A DNA stretch of 64,000 nt from Epiperipatus broadwayi (lineage: Eukaryota > Onychophora > Udeonychophora > Euonychophora > Peripatidae): positions 242,532-306,531 of the forward strand of contig JAQFVV010006837.1 of NCBI GenBank assembly GCA_028023455.1, read 5' to 3'. Numbering within the stretch: position 1 is the stretch's first letter; every line of letters begins with the position of its first letter. Positions 49,409-64,000 of the stretch are shown here, one piece after another. The notes under the pieces were generated by a model. That model was given only the letters and a program-made list of their open reading frames with translations, had not been told where the DNA came from and did no database searches. A program made the translations under genes and the position numbers.

Positions 49409-49658
49409 CTTTCAAAAGGACTTTATTGAATATAACAAGAAAAGGTTACATTTATAACTATTTTACCACATGCAGATGAATTGAAGTCAGTATAAATAAG
49501 TTGAAAATTGTAATTGGGGGGGGTTAACAAAGACAAAGGATATGCATGTGGTTTACAAATTTGAGTTTACATTATTTTCTTTAAAATATATACATCCAAT
49601 TAGTTTTGTGCACTTGTAAAGCTCTTAGTTCTGTTTTTTATTAGTCTTTTTTTTTTCT

Positions 49659-52600
49659 CTATAATTTTGAGCGCTGTTGTAATATTGACCAAGTGGCTGT
49701 GTACATCTTTTGGGATACAATTTTTTCATCCCTTAAGCGGAGCTGTTCCATTTTGTTCCAGAATGTGTTTGGATGTCTTCTTGGATTATTGTTGTACATG
49801 AAGGAGCATCTTGTACACTATAGTGAAAACAATATAAAAGTACTTGCTCGAATATGTGGGTAGCTACCCTTAACAAATGATTGTAAAAGGATTTGAATGT
49901 CACAATTTCTTTGTTTGTACAATGATGGTATGGATGAACGAATATTATCAAATACTGGGCAGGTAAAAAGAAAATGTTCTTGTGTCTCAGTTTCTCTATG
50001 ACACAACCAGCATATGTCTTCTGTATTTACGTAATGCCTTCTATATCTACAAAAGTGTAATGTTGGCAATGCTTTAAGATTTAATTTGAGTAGAAAATCA
50101 TAATATTTGGGTTCTAATGACCAGAATTTAAATTTTCGGGTTAGTTGTCTATTATTAATGTTTAAAATTGGTTTTTTATCATTTAGGGGAGAGCAAATTA
50201 TCTGGTATACATCCCAATATTTAAATTTATCTTGCGGTGGTGAAAAAATAATGTTTGGAATGTTAAGAATTAGTGTAAGCAAGGTTTTCCAATATCCATT
50301 GTTTGGTGGTGGTTTATCTGTTGGGGTAATCTTGAAGAACACTTTCATGTATGGAAATAAATAAGTACATGCAGAAATGAGATTTAATGTCTTTTGAACG
50401 TTAAAAATATGTATTGAATGTAGTCCTAAACCATTTTGTATTAGAGGAGCTTGAATACATTTTAGTGAAACCGAAACAATCTTTTTTCCCCACAGCAACT
50501 TTCTACATAACAAGTTTATTTTACTAGTAAAAGATTTAGTGTATAGTATTATTGGAGAATAGTATGTGATTCGAGTCATAATTAATAGATTAAACAGGGA
50601 TACTTTTGAATACAGTGAAAGGTAAGATTTTGATAGTGAATCAATTATATTTTCTATTTTATTTTTAATTTTGTCTTGTATTTGTCAACGCATTTCTAGA
50701 TTGCTCAAATAGAAGGGGAATCCCACAAAAGAGCTGGGTTTTCCTTTAAAATGTTGTGTGTGAAATTGTCCCGTATATATTGACCATGCAGAAGATTTAT
50801 CCATGTTAAACTCCAGCTTGTATTTATTAGTGTATGAATTAAGAATTTTCAATAGAGTTGGGATCTGTTTTTTAGAAGTTAAAAAAATCGAGACATCATT
50901 CATGTAGGCAATACAGGAGATGTTTGCTTTTAGACCAGGTATGTATATGCCTGATAATTCTTTTTCTATCATATTCAGTAAGGGATTGATATAGAAAGTA
51001 AAAAAAGAGCACTTAGTGGTGAACCTTGTGGAATTGAACAGTAAGGTACAAAGAGGGGGAATTCTTACCATTAAGTGTAATATGTATTTCTCGACTTAAT
51101 AGAAGATTGGTTACTAAATATATTAAGGATCTTGGTATTGTTGTGTCTGCTAATGCTTCAACAAGGAGTTCAATTGGAATCATATCAAATGCTGATTTTA
51201 TATCCAGTTGGATTACAACTGGACTATATTTTTTATTATTTCTGACAGAATCAATAACTGTTTTGAATAGAAAGGCTGCTTGCATTGTAGACGAGCCTTT
51301 CTTAGCAAACTGCATTTTAGATAGTATAGGTATGATATAGGGTTCTATTTTGTCTTTAATGATTGACTCCAGCAGTTTGATACCCAGAGGGCTCATTGAT
51401 ATGGGCCTAAGATTGTTTAGTGTGGTTATTTTTTCATGTGTTTTGATAAATGGTACTAGTAAAATAGGGTATAATCCATGTATATGATGGATCTTTTTTG
51501 TTAGAAAGTTTGCTAGATTACACAGATACTGAGCAGTAAAATTTTCTAAATGCTTGAATACAAAGCAAGGTATACCATGCATTCCTGGGTGACTGGAGTT
51601 TGGGGTTGATGCTAATTTTTGTATAAAGTCTTTGGGAGTAAATACTATATTTTCTTCTGGCTCACCGAGAAAAAATGGCGCAGGGCTGAATTTTTTCTTC
51701 TCTTGAAGTTTGGATTTGAAATGTGTGTAGAGGGGTAGCAACATGTTGTAACCAGAAATTATATCTTCTTGTATTTTAATTGCTGTCGGTATGCGAGTTG
51801 ATGGCTTTTGTCCCAGTGCCCAGCGAATATAGTGTCTGGACCATGTGTGTGTCTGTGTCAAAAAGAGTTTTCTTTTTTAATTGCCAGGTATTCTTTAAGT
51901 TCTTCAGAGACTGATTTATAAAGTTTCTTCAGGGCAATCATTTAAAGCCTTGTTTATTTGAGTACTGTTTGTGATTCTTTTGTGTGTCTCATCTACAAGA
52001 GCTAGAAGCCTTGAAGGGGCTGGGGTGCCCTTGTTATGACATCAATTGTATATGAAATAATGTTAAAAGAATCATGTTTGCACTGATCCATTTCAATGTC
52101 TCGAGTTTGAAGAGATATATATATATTTCTGAGAATAAAATTCTGGGGTTCGACATGGAAGAAGCACTCTAATTGTGTTTCCAATAGATGTTATTGATCT
52201 GTATATAAAATCATTCTTTAGTGAAACAATAATTGAGAATTCTATAATGATAGTTTTTTATTGTTAGGCTGATCATGTGATTAACACTGTGAGTAGAAGA
52301 CAGGTCAATTAATGATGAAAACCTGCATTATTAAATGTTACTAATTCTGTGGGAGATAGCCTTCTCCACTATAGTGGTATGGCTAGTATGCACCATTTTG
52401 TGACAAACTCATTGTATGACATGTTGAAACACAGTAAAATAAGGTGTGATGAGGAGCTATTTTGGAATTATAATTTGAATGACTTTATTAATTACTGTGT
52501 ATTTGGAGGTAAATAAAAGCTACCAATGTAACTGTTTATATATAGTGTTATAATTAAATCACATAAATATTTGAGAATAGAAGGCATTTCATTACTCTAT

Positions 52601-52795
52601 CCTGTTTTAGGGTAAAAGATGCTTGGGATAATGCTAGTATCCTTGATTATTAAGATAGTTAGTGGATTAATCTGAGATTTATTATAAATTTTTGTTAGTA
52701 CCTACAAATAGGTTGTTAATTTCAGCCATTTTATTAATTGATAGTTTTTCCATAGTTTAATCCCGGATGTTTAATGACGCTATTTTTATATTCAT
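49659..52795 (-). pseudogene. LINE A ORF2: endonuclease, reverse transcriptase and zinc-finger tail
   Basis: About 1,040 codons if intact. It starts at an ATG (52793-52795) with MNIKIASLNIRD, the S-LN-(I/V)-R start of an APE endonuclease, interrupted by a stop after 12 codons. GSFYLPPNTQ and LIDLSSTHSVNHM resemble later endonuclease blocks (SDH decayed to VNH). From 51861 the RT reads RWALGQKPSTRIP, LRPISMSPLGIKLLE, QFAKKGSSTMQAAFLFK, VVIQLDIKSAFDMIP (catalytic Asp kept), a frameshift near 51040, then CIAYMNDVSIF, where the usual FADD/YxDD is MND: the first Asp is Asn. Next come a thumb region, INLLCRKLLWGKK, and a C-x2-C-x8-H-x4-C finger (CWLCHRETETQEHFLFTCP, near 49980). A TAG at 49815-49817 replaces a Trp that LINE B keeps (CMRCSF context). 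The layout favours an L1/Tx1- or I-like clade; the clade is not certain. Confidence 0.85.
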
Positions 52796-53007
52796 TATAG
52801 TTCACTCAATAAACAACTAGTAGTAATAGTAATATATAGTTTAGATAACTTAATGCAAAATTTTTATGTCTAGGTTTCTTCCTCCTTGTATAATTTGTAC
52901 ATTTGTTTTTATTGGTGTTCTTTCTAAGTGTATTAACTCGGTATCCGTTAATCAATTTTTTTATTTTTTTTATGATCTAATGTCTGGGGCATATCATCTT
53001 CACTAAA

Positions 53008-53570
53008 TCAATAGGCACTGTCATTTTTACGTTTGTTCGGTCTCTGGTTTTCGGTTGGAGTGTCATTTATTTTAGGGTCTGTAGGTGGCAAGCAAGGCAC
53101 TAGATAGTCTATAATATCTTGCGAAGTTTTGTTAAGGGGTGTTTTTGATTGTTTGTGATTTTGGCAATCACTTTTTAATAATTCTTGTTGAGATGGGCTA
53201 TTTTCTTGTAACACTGGTTTATCCTCGTCATTCCGTGATTGATTTTCGGGTAAGATTGATTCACTTTCGTCATTTACTGATTGCTCTCTAGTGATGTATA
53301 GATCGTCTGTTACATCGTCATTAATTGGATTATTTTGATAAAATTGTAGTTGATTCTTATCAGTTGAGGAGTGAATCTGTGTTATTTACTCATTTCACAT
53401 TGATGACTTGAGGTTGCTCTCATATCACAGTGTTTACATTTAAGTTTTGGGCATGCATTTATAATTGCCCTCATTGTTTGGTGAAAACATTGCGGTTTAA
53501 GCAAAATTATTAAAGTAGCGTTAATGATCGGTTATAAGAGTGGGATATCATTTGGATTTACGTTTTGATT
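53008..53570 (-). pseudogene. LINE A ORF1 remnant (gag-like, zinc-knuckle)
   Basis: Minus-strand translation gives LLKPQCFHQTMRAIINACPK then LKCKHCDMRATSSHQC, resembling the paired CCHC knuckles of LINE ORF1 proteins, with the first knuckle damaged. A stop follows, and then a polar Asn/Gln/Ser/Asp-rich tail ends at 53008 (...NKRKNDSAY). Upstream coding sequence toward 54300 appears decayed. ORF1 proteins bind the element RNA. Assignment rests on the cysteine pattern and the position before ORF2. Confidence 0.55.
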
Positions 53571-54439
53571 TAATTTAACTTTAAAATGATACTGTTTCCA
53601 TAGATCGGTATGGAGTTCCTTTTAAAATATAGGTTGAAAGAACAAACTCGAACGGTTGCATTAATTTATTGAGGTCATTTATTGTATAGTTAAAGTACGT
53701 ATTTTTGATTGTGCCGGTAATAAAATTTTCTCTATATTGGTTAACTTTTACTAAAGCATATTTCCTAACGTTTTAATTGTTTTATCAAATTTGTTTTTGT
53801 TCTTCGCTATAGATTAATAGAAGATAGCGAGGATTTGGATGATCTCTATGCAATATAGATCCCATAAATTAATTGTGCTTAATTCTTCTATAGCAAATCC
53901 TTAGGAATCTATACAGAAAATTTATATCTGTAATTGAAGGATAACAGACGGTCAGTAAAGAAACGTTTAAACGCATAAACAGGTCATGGGGGATGTCGTA
54001 TTAAAGCATTCAGAAATTTTTAATAGACTTTCATTAGTCCAGATCTCTTCTTCTATTAGTTAACTGGTAATGGGTCAGATTCTGAAATCACATCTAGTTT
54101 CATTAGATCATTTATTGTTGAATGGCGAAATCTTGAAACTGGAGCTTGATTTTTCCACGTTCTGAGGAAATCTCCTTTTTTAGTGGATGCTTTGATTGGT
54201 CAGCATAAGAAATGCTTGCTTGTTCAAAGAGATCGCCATATTGAAGTAAAAAAAAACCGCTTGCACACAAATTCCTCATCGGAAGAGTTTTCTTAAGTTT
54301 AAAAAACTATATATACTGAATATTGGGTTGCTTAGAGACAATACGGTTTATTTTAAATAAAAAATTTTTTAGTTTTATTATTACTAGAAATATATAATAT
54401 ATCCTACCGATATCTACGATCATCAAACCAGCTTATCTC

Positions 54440-57616
<3,177 letters not shown>

Positions 57617-57675
57617 CCAGATGATGATGATGATGATGATGATAATGATTACTATTATTATTATTATTATTATAA
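57617..57675. repeat. (GAT)n-(TTA)n short microsatellite
   Basis: GAT units at about 57620-57643 lead into TTA units to 57673. It adjoins the 5' truncation point of LINE B. Confidence 0.9.
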
Positions 57676-57707
57676 ACAATCTTTTATTAATGAAAATCTA
57701 TCTACCT

Positions 57708-59129
<1,422 letters not shown>

Positions 59130-59650
59130 AACCATTATTTATTTATTTTTTGTTTGTTTGTAGAGAAAAGAATGTACATATTCTCTCTTTACCTCATTTT
59201 CTTATATAAAGAGTTATCTGAAACACTTCCACCAAAAATCAAGAATTTAAGTCAGTCATAATATTTATTTTTAACTGTTTTATATTAATAACTGCCATGT
59301 GTCAGATTATTTTCAATTTGTCTATACAGACTTAATGAATGAAATATCTAAGATAAATCTAATGTTTTAATAATATATAAAACTTCCAAATTATTTCTCA
59401 TATGACTGGATGTATCTTATATTAAATATTTCATTATTTAAACCTCCATTGATAATGTTTAAATTGAGAATAATCTCATTCATGTCAACTATTAATATAA
59501 AACAATTAAAAATAGATTAAAAACAAATAGTAAAATTGATTTAAAACATATTTTCTGTTCAAAGTGTTTCAGACAATCCTCTATGTAAGAAAATGAAAAA
59601 AAGAGATGTACAACCTTTTCCCTATAAACAAAAAAAAATACTGTTTTATA
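59130..59650. mobile_element. Fold-back element, arms of about 95 bp
   Basis: Arms 59130-59232 and 59556-59650 are imperfect reverse complements, sharing TCTGAAACACTT, CATTTTCTTA(T/C)AT, GTACAT and TTTTTTGTTT. The spacer of about 320 bp has no coding signal. Confidence 0.7.
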
Positions 59651-60699
59651 CTTTGGTGTGAGAATATGTCATTTTCTTAACAAACTAATCATATAAAATT
59701 TAATCTTGAAGTTTTACATATATTAAATCATTGGACATATATATTTATATAAGTGAAATAATGCTTAAAGCTAAATGGGATAATATGTAACCATTCATTG
59801 GACCATTAGTAAGAGTGAATTTCCACTACTGCTATTAAAAGGAGAGAGGTTGCCTTGACAACAGTGAGAAATATTGAATACTATCTATATTAGTATGCTT
59901 AGGTGATGACTGATTTTATTGGTTATATATATATATTGTTTTATTTATCAGTTGTACTAGAATGATAAATACAACTACTCTTTTCTAACTAATATCATTT
60001 ATGCATGAGTACCTGAGAATTGATATATATATATATAGATGTTTAAACACGATAATTTGATTTAGCTAATTTTTTTCAGTAAGCAATGAATACTATAAAA
60101 AAATGGGGTGGGGGGGATTAATAAAATTTGCATCCATCATTTTTATTTAAAAACGTGTTCTGCACAATTATTTAAATTGCAATAAAAGAGAAGTAAAATA
60201 TGACATTTTTTAACTTAAATCACAACTGAAAAAGTCATATCCATTATTCTTTCTATTTATAATTTCCATTATCATTAGAAACTACTTCAATCAAACGTTT
60301 TACCTTATGAATGCAACTTTTACTTGCATTTATCTCTCATATAATTTCAAAGCAATTTTCTATTTAAAATACTAATTTCAAAGGTAGTCTTCATAAAATG
60401 ATAATGGAAAAATAGGTAATAATTTGAACAAAAGCTTTGATATTAAATCCTACAGAAACATGCACGCATCAGTACATATTTAAACTTATAAAATATATCC
60501 CTGTATAGTTTTTTAAGTTGAATACTTTTAAGTGTTGCCAACTAGATAAAAAGTAAAAAAAAATATTATTCAACTTTCTTTCATTGTTGAATTTCATGTT
60601 AAGTTATCTAAGTAATATTTGACTTTTTCTTTTTCTGGGGGAAGGGGGTCAAATATGTCTTTGATAATTAATAAATGAACATTTAATTAAACATATTAA
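59651..60699. other. AT-rich non-coding sequence
   Basis: Nothing recognised. A G run lies at 60107-60116. Confidence 0.55.
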
Positions 60700-60859
60700 T
60701 GACAAGGCTGCAGAAAAGAGTTTGCTATTAACTGAAAGGAGACCCTTTGATTCCTCTTGGAGGCCTTAAAGGAACCTAGCAGGGCAAATTCCTAATGTCC
60801 ACTCCATACGTTCTTGTCGTTGCAGCTGTTATTACTATATGTTTATTCATATAGTATAC

Positions 60860-63800
60860 GAACATGGATGGGCTGCTCACCAACACGCATTAGCCAGCGT
60901 GGTGAGTTTATTGGCTTTTTACCTCTGAATTTAAGATCAAAAAACACCATGGTCTTTCTTCTCAGTGCCTGATAAGGCAGAATGAATGTTTGTGTAAATG
61001 ATAAAGATTTTTCCCAATTATACAATTATGACAGACAAAAATAAAGCATGGCCCTTAATCCCAGGAGGCTGTAAAGTCACCAACCAAGGCAGCGGTTGGT
61101 GGCCGAAGGCGGAGGGTGCTAAGAATATCCTGGAGGCGGACCCAGGCTGCCATTTGATGACGACTTTTTATTTAGGTACTTACAACTGCAGATCACTTTC
61201 AAGTGAAGGAAGATTGCAAGAATTAGAAGAAGAACTCTCTTATATTAAATGGGATATTATTGGACTTTGTGAAGTTAGAAGAAAAGGTGAAGAGACAATT
61301 GATTTAAAAAGTGGACATATGCTCTATTATAAAGCCACAAATATTGGAAATACAAGTGGAGTAGGATTCATTATAAATAAAAAGTGGAAGAACAATATTG
61401 TGGAGATTGATGGTGTATCAGACAGAGTGGCAAGATTAGTTATACAACTTAATAGCAGATATCAAATGCAGATAATTCAGGTTTATGCCCCAACAAGTTC
61501 TCACAGTGATGAAGTAGTAGAAGATTTTTATATGGATGTACAAAAGGCTTTTGATCAGAGTAAACAACATTTTAAAATTGTTATGGAAGATTTTAATGCT
61601 AGAATTGGTAAACAAATGAAAGATGAAAGTGTTGTAGGTAATTTTGGTTATGGTAATAGAAATGAGAGAGGACATAGACTTGTGGAGTTTGCAGAGAAGG
61701 AAAAACTTTATATTATGAATTCTTTTTTTGAGAAAAATGTTAGAAGGAAATGGACATGGAAGCATCCAAATGAAGGTACAGCAGAATTGGATTATATTTT
61801 GACTAACAGGAAATACATATTTCAAGATTGTAATGTTCTTAATAAATTTAACACAGGAAGTGATCATCGATTAGTAAGGGGTAAGATACATGTTAATGTA
61901 AAACTAGAGAGACAAAAATTATTAAGAAAAACAATATTTACAGTTGATATTCCTAATCTTCAGAAACATTCTAATGAATTTAAATTAGAACTTACAAATC
62001 GGTTTCAAGTATTAGTAGATTTTGAACATGATTCAGATTTGAATGAAATTAATATGAAAATAACTGATACACTTTTAAAAACTGCAACAAAGATAGCTGG
62101 TAGAAAAAAGCAGCAATTGACTAATAAAATTTCTACTGAGACTAGAGAACTTATGAAGAAAAGAAGGAATATGAAGATATGCAAGAATGATGCATTAAAA
62201 AGAATTGAATATCTCGAATTTTGTAAAATGGTGCGGAAAAGAGTTGAAAATGATATAAGAAAGTATAACTGTGAACTAGCAAGAAAAGCTGTAGAAGAAA
62301 ATAAAAGTCTTAAGAATGTAAAACAACATTTTGGTATTGGTAGGAAATTTATATCTGCAATAAGAAAAAAAGATGGAATTATTACTAAAAAGAGGGATGA
62401 CATTATGAAATTGGTAGAAGATTTTTATCAAGAATTATATAGTAATAAAGAACAAGTACCTCCTATATCTATTACATCTTCCAAATTGCCCAGAATTTTA
62501 AATGAAGAAGTGAGAAATGCAATTAAATGTATGAAAAAAGGAAAGGCTCCAGGTAATGATGGAATTATAATTGATATATTAAAAGAAGCAGGTGAAGAAA
62601 CAGAAAAAATATTAGCAAAGTTATATAACAAATGTCTAAATGATAAAGATGTACCGGATGATTGGAAGAATGCAGTAATAATATTAATATTTAAAAAAGG
62701 TGATAAAGAAGATATTAGAAATTACAGACCTATCAGCCTTTTATCAGTTTTATATAAAATTTTTACCAAGATAATTACAACTCGTCTACAGAGAACCTTG
62801 GATTTTCACCAACCAAGAGAACAAGCTGGATTCAAAAGTGGTTTTAGTACAGTAGATCATATTCAAGTATTGAGAGAAGTTATAGAAAGGACAAATGAAT
62901 ATGAGTTGTCATTATGTTTTGGATTTGTAGATTATGAAAAGGCATTTGATTCTATAAACATTTCTTCAGTGATTAAAGCATTGGATCATCAAGGTATAGA
63001 TCCAGGATATTGTCATATTTTAAAGAATATTTATAAAAATGCAACAGCAACAATTAGATTACATAATGATACTGGGAAAGTCAACATTGAGAAAGGTGTA
63101 AGACAAGGTGACTCCATATCTCCAAAACTTTTTACAGCAGTGCTGCAAGAAGTATTTTGTGGATTAAAATGGGAAACTAAAGGAGTGAAAGTAAATGGAG
63201 ATTATTTAAGTCATTTAGATTTCGCAGATGATGTAGTTGTTTTTTGCAAATAATGCTTCCGAGCTGCAGGAAATGTTGCAGGAGTTATCAGATGAAAGTA
63301 GGAAAGTAGGACTAAAGATAAATGTTAAAAAGACTAAAGTAATGTTTAATCGATTTGCTCAAAATATGAAAATAAAGATTGATTATGATGAATTAGAAGA
63401 AGTTAAGAGTTACAAATACCTTGGTCAGATTATTAATACAGATGGAAACATAATAGAGGAAATTAATCATAGAATTAAACTTGGTTGGAGTGCTTTTGGT
63501 AGAAATAACTTGATATTAAAAGGAAATATGCCTATGTGTTTGAAAAGGAAGGTTTTTAACAAATGTGTTTTACCAGTTCTTACTTATGGATCTGAGACTT
63601 GGACACTTAATAGAAGATCAATACAGAGACTTCAGACCACTCAAAGAAGTATGGAGAGATGTATGTTGGGAGTAACAAGAAGAGATCGAAAACGCAATGT
63701 ATGGGTAAGAGAACAAACAGGTGTTACTGACCTCATTGAAAAAATTAAAAGATTGAAGTGGAGTTGGGCTGGACATATTGCTAGAAGAGATGATAATAGA

Positions 63801-64000
63801 TGGACAATTGAAATTTTAAACTGGATTCCAAGAGATTGTAAAAGACCCAGAAAGAGACCACATGTAAGATGAATGGATGAAATAAGAAAATGTGTAGGGG
63901 TGATGTGGAGAAGAGAAGCTAAAGATCGGAGAAGATGGATTAAACTTGGAGAGACCTTCATCCTGCAGTGGATTGATAATGGTTGATAATGATGATGATG
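60860..64000 (+). mobile_element. RTE-type LINE, nearly intact, reaching the window edge
   Basis: The sequence becomes GC-richer from about 60700-60860 and leads into one long coding region that ends at 63986, followed at once by (ATG)n-type repeats GATAATGATGATGATG running off the window. A very short 3' untranslated region with a simple-repeat tail is characteristic of RTE elements. The 5' boundary is not defined; the leader (60860-61027) contains CAACACGCATTAGCCAGCGTG. Two other copies lie in the window (36.5-37.6 kb plus; 40.7-42.7 kb minus). Confidence 0.88.
61028..63986 (+). pseudogene. RTE-type ORF2: APE endonuclease plus reverse transcriptase, one frameshift and one nonsense codon
   Basis: About 985 residues from the ATG at 61028 (an earlier in-frame ATG at 60998 is possible). 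Endonuclease (about residues 40-280): [54 protein letters not shown] (family G replaced by E; Asp and Asn kept), ELDYIL and [10 protein letters not shown]. Reverse transcriptase (about residues 490-800): [60 protein letters not shown] and [11 protein letters not shown]. The catalytic Asp residues are all present. One extra T in the run at about 63238-63246 shifts the frame right after FADD; the 36.5-kb copy has one T fewer there. A TGA at 63870-63872 replaces a Trp that the 36.5-kb copy keeps (RWMD). The C-terminus reads LTYGSETWTLNRRSIQRLQT and WSWAGHIARR, a finger-less RTE tail. The endonuclease nicks target DNA and the RT copies element RNA there. Confidence 0.92.

Noticed and set aside
49659-52795. 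Assignment of LINE A to the R2/R4 (restriction-like endonuclease) group because of its TAA tail and CCHC finger
   Set aside because: An APE-like start (IASLNIRD) precedes the RT, and fewer than 100 codons follow the finger, too few for a restriction-like endonuclease domain.
61436-62631. Minus-strand hydrophobic frames opposite the RTE element
   Set aside because: They are antisense shadows of the endonuclease and reverse-transcriptase coding strand.

Overview
This is a eukaryotic, AT-rich, gene-poor window dominated by repeats. I see no bacterial gene layout, CRISPR array, rRNA or standard tRNA gene. The repeat mix points to a large invertebrate genome, with a cephalopod mollusc as my best guess (about 0.5): tRNA-derived SINEs, RTE-type LINEs ending in TGATGATG, APE-type LINEs ending in (TAA)n, Penelope-like fragments, mariner remnants, long (TCTG)n/(TCTA)n tracts and many fold-back repeats. 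Nothing in the sequence proves the taxon. The only candidate for a host gene is a short putative terminal exon near 19.3-19.5 kb.

Layout. 0-12 kb: AT-rich sequence with a compound satellite-like array of exact 336-bp periodicity (3.4-5.3 kb). The array switches orientation in the middle and has a 17-bp direct repeat at both ends. A second dispersed family forms an inverted pair at 5.9-6.65 kb. 12-18 kb: almost featureless. 18-27 kb: a fold-back element, the putative exon, a (TTA)n array, five tRNA-derived SINE copies (two more lie at 35.6 and 40.0 kb) and a broken mariner transposase. 28-36 kb: fold-backs and a degenerate tandem array (30.8-32.4 kb). 36-43 kb: two truncated RTE copies in opposite orientation and two neat hairpins. 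44-49 kb: an element framed by a perfect 88-bp inverted repeat, then two palindromes built from Penelope-like GIY-YIG fragments. 49-57.6 kb: two related minus-strand LINEs, each ending in (TAA)n and arranged head to tail through a 263-bp TAA array. 57.7-58.5 kb: a tetranucleotide tract of about 800 bp. 60.8-64 kb: a nearly intact RTE-type LINE running to the window edge.

How it fits together. The autonomous machinery visible is retrotransposon enzymes: APE endonuclease, reverse transcriptase, and the GIY-YIG nuclease of Penelope elements. All are broken by frameshifts or nonsense codons. Most of the rest looks like non-autonomous passengers. The most striking feature is the number of long inverted repeats (about a dozen), produced by several unrelated repeat families. 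No undescribed system with a clear function could be shown. The best candidates for follow-up are the 336-bp inverted array, the 88-bp inverted-repeat element, and the palindromic Penelope fragments.
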